A stretch of DNA of 64,000 nt from Limnoperna fortunei. Lineage: Eukaryota > Mollusca > Bivalvia > Mytilida > Modiolidae. Where the stretch lies: positions 89,913,756 to 89,977,755 of the forward strand of contig OX104112.1 of NCBI GenBank assembly GCA_944474755.1, read 5' to 3'. A model generated the notes under the pieces. That model saw only the letters and a list, made by a program, of their open reading frames with translations. It was not told where the DNA came from and did not search any database. Made by a program: the position numbers and the translations under genes. Positions 12,407-26,000 of this stretch are shown here, piece after piece (the stretch's first letter is position 1; the number at the start of each line of letters is the position of its first letter).

Positions 12407-13237
12407 TTCTTGTCTGCAGTGTACCGTAATTATTCTTAAGGCATTATACTAATGACAGCAATATTCTTACTTTATCAGTTTTTACTTTGGGGAAAAAGAC
12501 TGATGACTGTTTGAAGGTTTATGACAATTAATGCCAGCAATTTTTACCTGTATCAGTTTTTACTGTGGGGGGAATAGCCCCATGACTGTTTGAAGGTTTA
12601 TGACAATATCAGCAATTTCCAAATATTGTAGTTTTATTGTGGGAGGAGCATAAAAACCAGACCTTATCAAGAAAACTGATAATGCTTGTCATTTAATATG
12701 TTAAAACTCAAAACATCCATAGTAATCAAAATGGCATATACCTAAAGGGCATATACCTAAAGCCTAAACTTGTATAAACTGGCCACCTCTGGGACAAAAA
12801 AAACTGGATACAACATTAATATCATGTTGGTTTTTTTTTTTTTATTTAAAAATTTCCTTTTCCTTATATAACAAAATAAAACATTTTTTTTATTAACATG
12901 TAGAATCTTTTTTCTAAGAGGAAGAACAAAAATAAAAAAACAATATACATTAACTAAAAACGAGACACCCGTTATTGCATACTGACACAACATGTTACGG
13001 TATAATCTATTATAAATGTAACTGTAAAGTAATACAATTTTAAATTTAATTATCCGGATCAATTATTTAAATCAACTTCCATCTGCATTAATAAGTAATG
13101 TGGCAACTATATATGCAATTAAAGACAAAAATATTAATTCAAGATAATATATAGACTATACAGATGTAACATTTAAAATCCTTAATATATTGCTAAATGT
13201 AGCAAGATTTAGTATTTGCATATAAATGGCAGTTTTC

Positions 13238-13395
13238 TTAAGGATTGTTTTCAATTGTTAGTTAGGTTATTGAATATTGACAACTTTGGGTCAGTTTACG
13301 CTAAATAAGTGTGAAGCGCTTTGTGTACAGCATAAACTGATCCCCAAAGTTGTCAATATCCAATGATCTTAACCAACAATTGTAAACAATCCTTA
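13238..13395. mobile_element. Hairpin (MITE-like) element
   Basis: The left arm starts ttaaggattgttttcaattg and the right arm ends caattgtaaacaatcctta. The arms run about 60 bp, with a gttgacaactttggg-like core, around a loop near 13315. Confidence 0.65.
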
Positions 13396-14746
13396 TGTTC
13401 TAAATTCAATATTCTAATATGACGTCCTGCTTTAGCTATGTAAACAAAGCCGTGTCATAATTCCCATAAGTTTAGTTCACACATGTGTAAGCTGTTTGTT
13501 TTGTTTAAATGTAAAAACTGACTTAAGGAAATATCCTACTATTCGATCTTCATATGATATTTTCTTAATATTTTGTCTTAACTTTCCTTATGACAAAATG
13601 TTTAAATAAAGCTAACAAAAATTAGTGGTCACCGACAGTTTTAAAAAGTTATGACGTCATCTGTTTTAGGGTACTAGGATTATGTGTTATTTTAGTTATA
13701 TTTTTCCCATAGTTTACTGTTAGAATCAACTTAAATTGTTTTGAAGGCTTCATTGAATGTAGAAAACAGCTATGCCATAATCTATTTAAAAATACGTAAG
13801 TTTCGAGCATAAATGTGGAATTAATACGTTCCCGCCATTTTTGTTATGCACTCGGAATACACAAAATCGCAGATCGCAAAAAACTGACCTATGATAATAA
13901 AACTATATTTTCACAGAAGATAGATGATAACTTACTCTCCAAATTGATTAAATAAAAAAATATGGTCACCGAATCAGGGGAAAAAATATTTGAGAAAAAT
14001 AAGTATAGGCCAGAATTGGCGGGAAGGAAAGGGCGCGTTTTTCTTCGTATAAACTGCAATATCTTTTCTAGATTTGTAGCGCAGAATACAATCACGAAAG
14101 TAAAATAGTTCTTTTTTGTGTATGTTTGCTATTGCAAAGTGATTAATTTTGTTTTTTTTCCCCAAATTCTAAAAGGCTGTATTGCTTTTTTACTCATAAA
14201 AAAACCTCTAAGTTGATCCATAAAGAGTACGGTAATTGAAATGGAAATTTCGCGGAATTTTGACGACGACATCATAAACGAATTACGAAACAATAACGTT
14301 TAAAATCAAAATGCGCAGAAACAATAGTAGGATATGTCATTAAAATGCAGTCCATAAATATCGTTATTGTTAATAATGCAGTATATTTTTAGTCTGAATT
14401 CTGAGATTTATATGATTTAAACTACCCCGATATATTATTTTTGTTAACAATTTTACATTCGAATTAATAAGAAGTCACAATTAGAATTCCGACGTCATAT
14501 TACGCTCAACTGAAAATTACAAACTGGAACAATGCAATTTCTTTAAGATTTCTCAATATTTTTGTTTAAAAGGTACGTGATATTCAATAAAATGACGAGA
14601 ATATATGTTTATGTCAATTTTATTTGCTTTAACATTCTGTTTTGGGATATATCTTATTAGTTTCAAAAAACTATTACCATTGAAAGTGCTTCGAAATTTT
14701 AAAACAATTGTTAGACATATTAGAATCGAAATAGATTTTTGCAATT

Positions 14747-14859
14747 GGGCTCTATGCGAATAGAACATGGTCAGACCTTATATTTGTCCCCATTTTATAC
14801 CTCGCTATTGCTCGGTCTAAAATATAAGGTCTGACCATGTTCTAATTCGCATAGAGCCC
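14747..14859. mobile_element. Hairpin element
   Basis: gggctctatgcgaatagaac and atggtcagaccttatatt on the left are mirrored by aatataaggtctgaccatgt and cgcatagagccc on the right, with a loop of about 30 bp. Confidence 0.7.
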
Positions 14860-15149
14860 GCTCACAATAATCTATTTCTTAATTAAAAAAATAGATAACA
14901 AGAACAATATTTAACAACTAATCAAATAATATTTACAACTCATTGTCACTTGTTATTTTGTGGAAGAATACATGTATATTGTTAACTTCATCAACATATA
15001 AGAAAAAAATATTGAATTGTAGATGTATTAAGTGAAAATACAGAAAATATATATGAAATTAAAGATGAAACCATTTAACCTGTTAACTGTCCAATCAAAA
15101 CTACAGAAGTAACACTCCACTCTACAGGAGTTCCAGTGATATGGGTTTG

Positions 15150-15357
15150 TTTTTTGTTTGTTTGAATGTTGTTTCATGCCACTTTTAAATTTTTCAGCTA
15201 TATTGTGGCATCTTGCAATCCCTGTCAATTAAGATTGGAGTCATGTACACCCTACCCTGCCTGCAGTGAGACTTTAACCCATCCTCAATGTTGACAGACA
15301 ACGTGATCAATAGTAGAGGAACTACCTTAACCACTCGTCCACTGAGGCCCCCAGTGA
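15150..15357 (-). mobile_element. SINE copy, minus orientation
   Basis: The plus strand shows the tail ttgtttgtttgaatgttg, the body, then cctgcctgcagtgagac and ccactcgtccactgaggccc, the reverse of the tRNA-like head. A piece of the body around the gcgtccagtttttattggg segment is deleted. Confidence 0.75.
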
Positions 15358-16969
15358 TATGGGAACTACCAGTAATCTTTGGTCTTCTATCAATGTAGCA
15401 GTTAAATCTATAATGAGACATTTTTTTATTTCAACCAATTGAAAGGCATTATTGACTTTGACTGCCCACTGAATGTTTAATTTACAATAAAAACTTGTAA
15501 ATCATACTGCACCATAGTTAAACATATGAAAACCTTTCTAGATACTAGTACACTTGTTTTTTGGCTGCACTAATTACGTTATAATCCTATTGAGTATGTT
15601 AACTTACCCATATAAAACAGACATTATGGAATGTTTGGTGTTAGAATACAAGAGAAAAGCACAATGTTTTTTGATAGGACGTACATTTAACCAAATTTAC
15701 TTCATAATTAACAAATATAAATATACAACCAATACAAATACATGTAACAGAAGAATAAACTGTTTAAAAAAGATTGATTGGATATTATATTTACGTCCAC
15801 AATACGTTAACAAACAATACATCAATTAAATAAGGGGTAGGATGGGACACAGGGAACAGGGAACAAAATTTTGACTGCCACTGGAAAAGTATGGAGTATT
15901 GGGTAGGGTCGGAGAATATAGCGGCTACAATGAGCCTTATCTTTTTTTAAATCTACAAAAGGTATCTTTATCGTGCAAGGAGGCTGGCACTCTCCAAACA
16001 CGTAACCCACTATGGTCTGTGGGCAGGCTTTCCGTATTATGACCTGACACCCCCCAGAATTATGTATACAAACGTTCTAGGCATTTGTCTATGTGTCATT
16101 AAATAATAGCAACTCTCACCTTTATGCAGAACACACAAATAAATTCATAAATTTGTTGAGGATGTGAAAATGAGTACAAAATTGTTCAGTTGTCACATTA
16201 AAGGCATCAAGAAGCTGCTTGAACACTTGTCACAAGCAGCTAATCATGAAGAATGAGGCTCAGCTTGGGAAATAAAAATGAATTGTTTACTATAACAAGC
16301 AACAATGTTTAAGCTTTAAAAGTGGTTTTTATCTAAGTTGCAAAAAAAAACCATTTCTTGTTACATATTGTTTTAAATTTTAATTACCATTACAACATGA
16401 GAAGGAAAATTTTGAGTTGGGATCATTTTCCCTTACTTCCTGATCACAATATATGAACAACAACCATCCAACATTATAAATAAAATGATGCAGACAATAT
16501 CTAGAGCTGTCTACATTTTGAATATTCCCTCCCCCTCCCTGCAAATAGTTTTGACAATTATATTGCAAGATTAACTCCACCAGAAAAATTATGTTTACAG
16601 TTTCTGAACAATGAAAGGTAATAACACATGTACACTAAAAGAGAAGAGGAATGCCTTTAATTTAGATATAGTAATAAAAATACTTGTTACACTTGAGCTT
16701 TTTCCAATGGTTTGTCAATGTTCGTTCTAATCTGACCTCACAATTTGTTAAAATAATAACATAAATGTTTATCTGGGTCGAAAACACAAAATTAGTTACA
16801 GTTATAGTGTATAAACAGACTAATAAAATTATTCCATGCATGTTTAATTTTTACATTAAAGTAAACACACATTGGCTAATTTTGATTAGACTGAAGATAT
16901 AAGCATCAATAACCACAAACATTATAAATAACAATGGTATAAAATTACAAAAGACTTCTTTAATGAAAT

Positions 16970-17086
16970 CTATTTGTTTCGGTAATAATTAAAGGCAGAT
17001 TGCACAACATCAGAAGGAATTTCCATAATAATTAGTCTCTTCCCAACTTCAGTCTGTGGCCTAATGTCTGCTAGAAATTCGTCCAT
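16970..17086 (-). CDS. C-terminal exon of the REC114-like gene
   Basis: The acceptor is cttgatttcag. The exon begins MDEFLADIRPQTEVGKRLII and ends SDVVQSAFNYYRNK followed by TAG. It enters in phase 0, as the upstream exon requires. The segment is hydrophobic and helical-looking, unlike the disordered region before it. In REC114 proteins a C-terminal helix binds MEI4; that would fit, but I cannot show homology. It could also be the last exon of a separate transcript starting at its own ATG. Confidence 0.6.
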   Translation of the reverse strand: MDEFLADIRPQTEVGKRLIIMEIPSDVVQSAFNYYRNK

Positions 17087-20000
17087 CTGAAATCAAGATT
17101 TTTAACATCATTATTCAAAATCTTTACTTATTTATGACCTGACAATGTAACTAGAGGCTCCCAGGAGCCTGTATCGCTCACCTGAACCTGAAACCAAACA
17201 ACTCTTTTTTATCCAGCTTTTCTTTCTTATAAGGAAAATGTCCAAGGAGAATAATTCCTAAACGGTTCATCAGACAACTTGACTTTAGTCATTTTTGTAG
17301 CCCTCATAGAGCAGAACAATAAAGCAACGCTAACTTTTTCTCTAGTTCTAATAATTTCAAGTTTTTTAGACAAAAATGGCAAAAATCATCAATTTCGACA
17401 ATGGAGTGTTTTATAGAGCTTTTGATGCTGAAGAAGGAAAGTCTCTTTGGTTTTCCTGTATCTGTTATACTTTTTGAACTATAAGCCAAAAACTGTATTT
17501 TGAACCCCCTGTTCTATTTTTAGCCATGGCAGCTATGTTGGTTGGTCTGAGGCCATGATTTGTAAGGACATTTAACTGAGGATATGTGCAAAGTTTCAAA
17601 GATATCCCTTCAGTGGTTTTGGAGGAGAAGATTTTTAAAGAAAATTAACGACGACGACGGCGACAGACACCAAGTGATGGAAATACCTCACATGACCTTT
17701 CGGGTCAACCAACTGGGCACACTATATACAATCACATGTTTTTAGCTCACCTGACCCGAAAAAACATGCGATTGTATATAGCGTGCCCAGTTGGTTTTCA
17801 CTGTATGTCGGTAATAAGTGTTTGATAACATCTGTAATTATAATGTTTGTTATCCTAGCTTATGTCATGCTAAAATGAGAGTACATAGTGAAAACCCGAC
17901 CTTTGGTAGGAAAGCTAGAAATCCTTGTCAACAAGATTTCAGCGAGATGGTACCCATCTCTGTGGGCCCCACCGATCTTAAGGTCAAGGTCAAAAGTCAT
18001 CAACCATGGTATGCAACGCATCGCCTTGATGTTATCTACCCACATTGCAAATATCAAAAGCCTACCTCGAAAGATAAAAAAGTTACAGCCCAGACATGAA
18101 TTTGTCATTCAGAAAGCAGTAATGTGACCTTAGGTCAAAGTTCAAGGTCCACAACCATGGTACGCAACACATCACCTTGATATTATCTACCTATATTCCA
18201 AAATAGTCCAGACAAATTAATTTAATACAAGTACCTGCTTGGAACAGCTGCATAAAATTAGGGCATTAAATGGGACACTGACTGATAACCCACCATGTTC
18301 ATTAACCAATATTCATTAACACATTTATTGAAATAGAAATCAGCTTATGGCAATAGCTAAGCATGATAACAGTCCATCTCTCAAGACAATTATAACCTTG
18401 ACCTTGGGCCTATAACTTGAAAGTCAAAAGCATTTAGCTATTTATGGTCATAACTATGCATATCAAGTTTCATCAGCACAGGAGTTTTAGTTCTTGAGAA
18501 ATGGAGATGCAAGGGGATGACCATTTATTATGTGGAGAGGTTTTTTAAAATAAATATTTTGATTTGAGGGTGGAGAAAAAAATTATTTAATCCTTCTGAT
18601 TTTTCCAATTTCTGCTACTTATACTAATTATTTGAAAACGGAACATTTTTTACTAACATTTTTTCTTTTTTTTGGCCTTACTCAAAAAATTTGTATAATG
18701 TGTTGAAAATTAAACTTTTTTTCTATAGTAATTAACAGCTGTACAAAGTTTTAACAAAATCTGTAGAAATGTTTTCAAGTTATCATTTGAGGTCAAAGGT
18801 CATCAATCATGGCATGCAACACATCACCTTGATAATATCTACCCACATATCAAAGGCCTACTCGAAAAGATGAAAAAGTTATAGCCTGGAAATGATTACA
18901 GACAGAAAAACGGATGGACGTATGTATGAACAGACAGACTGATCACTATAGGACATCCGCTACTAAGTGGGAGTGCCCTAATTATAGCATGAGACGGACA
19001 ACTAATATCAAGAAATGCATCAGCTTGTTATACAGCTAAAATATCGCTGAATGAATAAAGGAACAAAAAACAAACCAAGCAATCAATGGTAGAAGATAAC
19101 TTATTTCTATCCCCTCCCCACCGTCAACTCATACCAGAAAAAGATAATGACCATTAATAATTAACTGGCATTTACTGCAGGTTTAGAGAGTGCAGTGCAA
19201 ATATTTTAATGAAAAGCCGCAGCTTACACATAACTTTAATGATGAAATTGTATAAGCAGCCAATGGCAAAATGTAAACTGAAATAATTGAATACTAAGTA
19301 AAATGATCATCAATTATACTAATTTAGTTTATAGTAAAAGTAAATGTTTTGCCCAACAAATTAAAACTGCTTACCACATATTGTCGAGCTTATGCTCCTT
19401 TAGAAGCAGCCTCACAAGTCAGGGTTTCCGTGTCCACGAAACCCTGACAAACTTAGCTAGGAAATTCCCAGGCTAGAAGATTTACATATGACGTCAAATC
19501 TTCAAAATATCAACCAAAATAATTGAAAGAAGCAAGTGTTTGGCAGTCGTCATTCTTAATCATTCTTGAGTGGGAAGAAAACGTAACGCAACTAATAAAT
19601 AATGCAGTACTAACAAACTATTAACACTACTGTACAAAAATACACTGATTTTTACATGGTTTATGCAACACATCCATTTGGTTTATTTACAATAGACATT
19701 GGGATATCCCCTAACAAAGTGGTGAATGAAAGCGAGCTATTGATTGGCTACATGCAGATATGATGTAGCCAATCAAAATAGTGACTTCTAGCCCAGAAAT
19801 TTCCTATCTAAGTTTGTCAGGGTTTGGTGGACACTGTGGACACAGAAACCCTGACTTGTGAGGATGCTTTTGAAGATCGAAAAAATTATATATTTTGAAA
19901 TCAATAATTATTACCTCAAAATATTAAGTGTTTTGAAATGCAGCATTTTTTTTTCATTTGATGAGGCGTTTTGACATGGTAAGTTTTGACCTAAATTCGA

Positions 20001-23000
20001 ACGGATGTGTAACCTAGGTGCAGTAGATTTTGTGTATTCAAAACCGCCAGGTTTTATTCTTTGCGGTTGACATGCGAAAAGTCTTGCAATTTGTCTGAAT
20101 ACCACTATATATCATGACAGCAGATGAACCTTTGAAAACAATATTAGATCCCTTTAGAAACAGAATGGCTGACTTACAATGTAAAATTTTCATAGCAAAA
20201 GTCAAGGATAATTTGTGACGCGTAAACAAGAGAGGCATGGTGTTAAATATTAACAGGTTATTGTGGATAAATTTCTTCTACTGGATTTTCCTAATAAAAA
20301 AGGTACAATATGTTTGTTTGTTTGTTTGATGGTGTTTAATGCCACTTTCAGCAATTTTTCAGCTATATCATGGCGTCCAGTTTTTATTGGGGGAGGAAGC
20401 CGTAGTACCTGGAGAAAACCCCCGACCTGCGGTAGGAAAACTGGCAATCCTTGTCAATTAAGATTGGAGTCGAGTACACCCTGCCTGCAGTGAGAATCGA
20501 ACCCGCAATCTCAGTGTTGGCAGACCACGTGATCAATAGTAGACGAACTACCCTGATCACTCAGCCACAGAGGCCCCGGTACAATATGGAATAAGTAAAA
20601 TTGAAAGCAAGAAAACATACTCCACATGGTGTGATTTTAATATAGATATTTTGAAAAAAAAATTTCTGATATATGTATGAGAAGGAAGTGTTGATTAAAT
20701 TCCGTCTTATCCAACAATTTTGGGGTTTTTCTATAGGAAAAAAAATTGAGCTGACCCGATTTCTGCTTATCAAACAATTTTTGGGGTTTCTACAAAGAAA
20801 AAAAATTGAGCTGACTAAATTTCTGCTTATCAAACAATTTTTGGGGTTTCTACATACAAAAAATTACAACTGACTAAATGCCTGTTCATTCAACATAACT
20901 TATGAATGTAATAAGATGTTTTCTGGGGAAAAAAACTAGTTCATACTAACTTGGCAATCAATGAACCTTTCTTTAAACTTCAATCAGCTGTGTAAACTTT
21001 TCGTTTGATCAGGCTAAATAAGTATTATACAGGTTAATATAATACAGCATATTACAACCAATTACAGTCAAACTAAAAAGGAGTTTTACCTTTGTCAATT
21101 TTTTTGGCAATGGAATATTTTTCTGATTTACAGTAGATTTTGGACATCTGTCACTGCATTCAAAGTCCACTGAATGAGAATCCAAGTCAGATTTGTCTAC
21201 GTTTTCACCCTCCATTTGGCTTTCCTCTGAATTTAAAATTACACTAGGACTATCAACTGTTTTCATTTTACTGTTTACAACAAAAATTTCATCTTGAATC
21301 TGTAATTGTTTTCTTGTCTCTCTTAAATTATATTTATTTCTTTCACTATCACCTGTTTTTGATCCCTTGGACTTTGATACTGAAAGACTATTACAACCAT
21401 TGATTGATTTTTCTTTCACTATTTCTTTTCCTTCAGTTTCATTTTCCGATAAGTTGGAATGCTGAGCTGAAGTGTCCATTAGTTTCATTGGACGGTTTAC
21501 GTTTGCAGATGATTCTTGCTGGTTTCTTTCTGAGATGTTTGAATCTGTTGTTTTAAGTGATGCTGCATTAGGTAAATGTGTATTATTCTCATTAGGTTTT
21601 CTACTTATTTCTATTGGCTCTTTATAAAAGTACACTTTGGTATTTTTTGATTCAATAATAGAAGTTCCAGATGAAGCATTCTTTTTTAATGTTTCAGGTC
21701 TACTTTCCATTTTTTTAGGATCCTTTGTTTTGAACCATTTTCTGCTTGTTTGTGCATCACTTAATTGTCTTGAACTGACTTCATCTGCTGTCTGACTTAC
21801 TTCATTTGGATCAGATAATGTACCACATGGTCTTTCTTCAATCGCAGAGTCTGTTTGATCACTGCTTTTATTGGCAGAATGGCTGCCATCAAGAGTGTCT
21901 GGTTCCGCCTGTTGTGCAGTGGAACTATGACATTCTGCTACCAAAATACGTAAATGTAAATTAGGCATTATCAGATGTATAAAATGCCAAAGATAAAGAC
22001 TTTATCCAATAGAATTCTCCTGTACATGTATATATCATCCAATGTTTACTTATGAAACAAAATATTAAATAAAAAAATTTCATCAAATCCCATTGAAGAA
22101 GCTTATCTAAATTAAGTGTAGCATTGAACAAAAATAACTAGATGCTCAAGTAGACAGTAGTTACTCAGCTGGTAGTCTATTTTGCAAATAACTTCAGCTT
22201 GCTGGTGGTTAAAATATTTGATTAAATCACAATTATTAAAATTTGTGTTTGTTAACAACATTTTTTAACAATAATTTTCTTTTATATAAAAAACATACTC
22301 TTTTTCACCACTTTGCTATTCAAATTTGTGTAGAAAAAAAACATACATATTTTCATCACTTCACATCACTTTGCAGTTCAAATTTCTATATTTAAAAAAG
22401 AACCATCTTGGATGGATAGCAATGTGAAATTTAGTTTTAGACAGGGGAGACAACCCAACACTATGCATGACAAGTTTTCATTTTAATGACCTAAGTAGAA
22501 TACAATTTTTGTATTTGAACTTTTGTCAATAAAAATGTAAGTCTGCAAAAATAGACATTTTCCAGAAAAACTTCTTACATCTGTTGAATTATTCTACAAT
22601 TGATATGATGAGGCTAATAAGTTTGAAATGAATTGGCATTGTATTAATATGGGATAATTTATTGCATATTTTAATCTGGTTTTTTCCAAAGTGTTTGAAA
22701 TATATGTCATTATAACTTCTGATTATTATGACACATAAACTAGTAGAACTACAATATTTCAGAGCTTCAAGATCCATTATTGACCATCTGAAGTAAAATT
22801 AAAAATAGACATCCGATACAACCATATAAAATGTACCCCAATTATTAACAGTAACAGTAACTAACATAAAGAATATCATACCTGAGTCTCCACTGGAAAT
22901 GATAATTACTTCATCCTTTTTATTTGATGCCTTAGAAGTTGACCTTACATTGCCTGTGACAACTGACTTGTGACCTTGAAGCAAACTCTCTGAGTGTGGT

Positions 23001-26000
23001 AGATCTCCATCAGAAATACCTGACTGGTTATGAAGTTTGTTGCAGTTATCAACAACCGACATGTCATTATTAACAGATTCATGAACATCTTCTCTCCGTA
23101 TTCCATTACTAGATCTTTTATATTTTCTCGGCCTTTCGTCCTGAGCGGTTGCATCACATCTGCTACGTTTTACCGATTGTTGTAATGTCTTACTCTCCGC
23201 ATTAAAATAAATATCTTGTGAATCAACATTAACAGGATTCTCAGAAACAAAAACATTTGTTTGTCCCTTCTTTCTGTCTATCCTCTGTCCTGTTAAAATC
23301 TCTAACAAAGTTTTATCAGAAGGACACAATTTTGGCAATTTAGCTGAAACACCTTCAATCCTTTCATTTTTTGATGACAGTTTTTTACTTGGTGAATTAT
23401 TGATCTGCTCTAATGGAAATTCACACAAAGTTTGATCTGTAACTGAGTTTTGTAATTTAGATGATACAACTTCATTTTTTGATACAGATTTTTCTATTTG
23501 TGAATTATCCTCTAAAGAACTAAATGGATTATCTAGCAATCTTAACAGCTGTTCTGGTGAACCCATATCAACAGATATACCACTCAGCTTATTCAATCTC
23601 ATTTCTTCTTCAACTTCAAACTGTCCCAAATCACTGGATTTCCTTTTAGATTTTAGTTTCATATTGTCAGGTGTACTAGTTAGAGCATTTGACACATATG
23701 ACAAATTTGATTGGTTAGATTTCATATTGTCGGGTGAACTAGTTAGAGCATGTGACACATTAAACAACTTTGATTGGTTTGGTTTCACAGAAGATAACTG
23801 AACCTTATCAATCTCTTGATTGTTACCTGTTTTGTCAGACAAATATTTCTCTATCGTCTCATTGATAAATGTTTTGACAGATCTGCCTTCCTTCAGTGTC
23901 TCAACAATACCCGATTGGTCACCATTACTACAAACACTTTCCGTTTTTTTATTGTCACATGGTTTATTCTCTTTTAATTCTGGTGAATTGCCAAATTCAT
24001 CCGAATTATTTAATAAAAAAGTATCTCTGGTGTTTGGTGAAAATGACTGAGAAGGTGAAATGAGAAACGGAGTAAAGGGTTGTGTCTCGTTTAACTGAAC
24101 AGTTTCACTGCGCACAACAAAATTTTCAAAATGTTTCTGATAGTCTTGTTTATTTCCATGGTCTCCATGTTGCTTGTTACTTGCTATTGATTTAATTACC
24201 GATGTAACAGAGTGTTTACTTTTAGTTTGTATTTCCTCTTTAGACTTTCTCACGTCATGATCTGATGAACTACTGATATGAACGACTGATCCTGCCTTAT
24301 TGTTGTGCAGCTGTATATCAGTATCATCTTCAGAGTAGTCTGAACAACTCAGTTTAATAGATTCACCAGAGCTAATAATATCACTGCTGCTACCAATAAC
24401 CTAAAATGAAATTAACTCTTCATTATTTAACTGCCATGGAAGAGGTCATTTCAATTATATATTTTTTATAATGCATGAATTATTTCCACATTCCTAACTT
24501 GCATTTACTATGTAAATAAACTCAAATCAACCATCAATTTATTACTTTAACTGACATATGGGCAATGAAATGAAACAGAATATGATGCAGTGATATTCAA
24601 TACGTCATATTTAAGATAGGTAGTTAGAAGTATCCTATCATATCATTTATTGTATCAAATTTTTTGTTAAGGGTACTTTCCAACACAACACAGGGTTTTA
24701 AATACCATGTTAATGGCAATAAAATCGACCACCCTCCATAAATATATGTTTAATGTGTGCTTTGCACCCAGGCACAACACAGCACAGGTTTGTTTTGCAT
24801 TGTTTTTCTTAAACCGTCCTATTTTCTATTTAATCTTGATGTTTTCGAGTGAAAGTGCCCAAAGATTTTATGAAATGATGAGATCAGCATTACAATTTAC
24901 ACCTCCATTAAAGAGATTGTTTATATCTTGAAAGTGGCATATTAATTACATTTATTACTTGTATACTGCCACCAATGGAAAAATAATCAAGCTTTATTGC
25001 AAGATTGAAGAATTGATCAGCTTAATACATGTGTATGGATTGAATTATCAACAAACATGTTCAAACCTCTTTTAACTTTGTTTTATCTGTGTCAGCACAT
25101 ATTATTTTCTTTTCAGTCAATAAATCATTTTTCACTTCTTCTGAAAACAAAAATGCAAAAAATTTTTTTTTTTAAATATTATTATATATTTTATATACAG
25201 ATAAGCTTTGTGAAAACTTTTCTTAAAATATGATTTTTTAAGACTTTCAACTTTCTAAGCCTTCTAGTTATTCATGGATTTCTTCTTATTTATTTTATTC
25301 CTCCAAAGTACAAATGTTTACAACATGTTTTCTAACAAGTATAGACACAGAATAATGTTTGGTCTTCATCCCACATCAGTAACAAAAATAAAATTACTTC
25401 ATGAGCAAATGTAAATAACATTATATAGTTATTATATAAAATATATAATGCATGGTTACTGGGAAACTGACAACTAATGGTATTCATTGGACTGTGAAAT
25501 TGATGTCAAGGTCAACTGACACCTACCAGATTGTCATGTATCTTTTATCAGCAACCATATACCAAATACTGCCATTCTGCCTACTGACTAAATCCAATAA
25601 CTCTTACGTAGTCACTGCACCATGAAATTGAGGTCAAGGTAGATGATACCTACCAGACTGTCATGTACCTTTCATCAGCAACCTGTATACTACTAAATAT
25701 TGTCATCCTACAATGCATGTTTAATGAGGAACTGACTTAATCTAATAACTTAAACGTAGTCACTGGACTGGGAAATTGAGGTGAAGGTCAGGAAATAGGT
25801 GACTGACAGACAAGTACTTATCATAAGCATCCACAGGATCAAATTTGGTTGACCTATGGCTTAAGCTTACAAAGATACAAAGCAAAATTGCAAGTGTTAA
25901 TGTTGCCAACAGATTCCCATGAATATGTCTGGCCTCCAGCGACTATCGTCACAGGCGAGACAAAAATTGTGTACTATAATCTAGACCAGCTAGATATACC

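Larger units (their letters stand above)
12407..16969. other. Intergenic stretch between convergent genes
   Basis: No exon was recognised on either strand. It holds a ~100-bp segment repeated two to three times (12480-12640, tttgaaggtttatgacaatt), two hairpin elements, a SINE and otherwise AT-rich sequence. Confidence 0.5.

Noticed and set aside
17818..18127. Overlapping 80-90-residue ORFs on both strands
   Set aside because: They cover a dispersed repeat whose segments recur nearby, and they lack splice-compatible partners.
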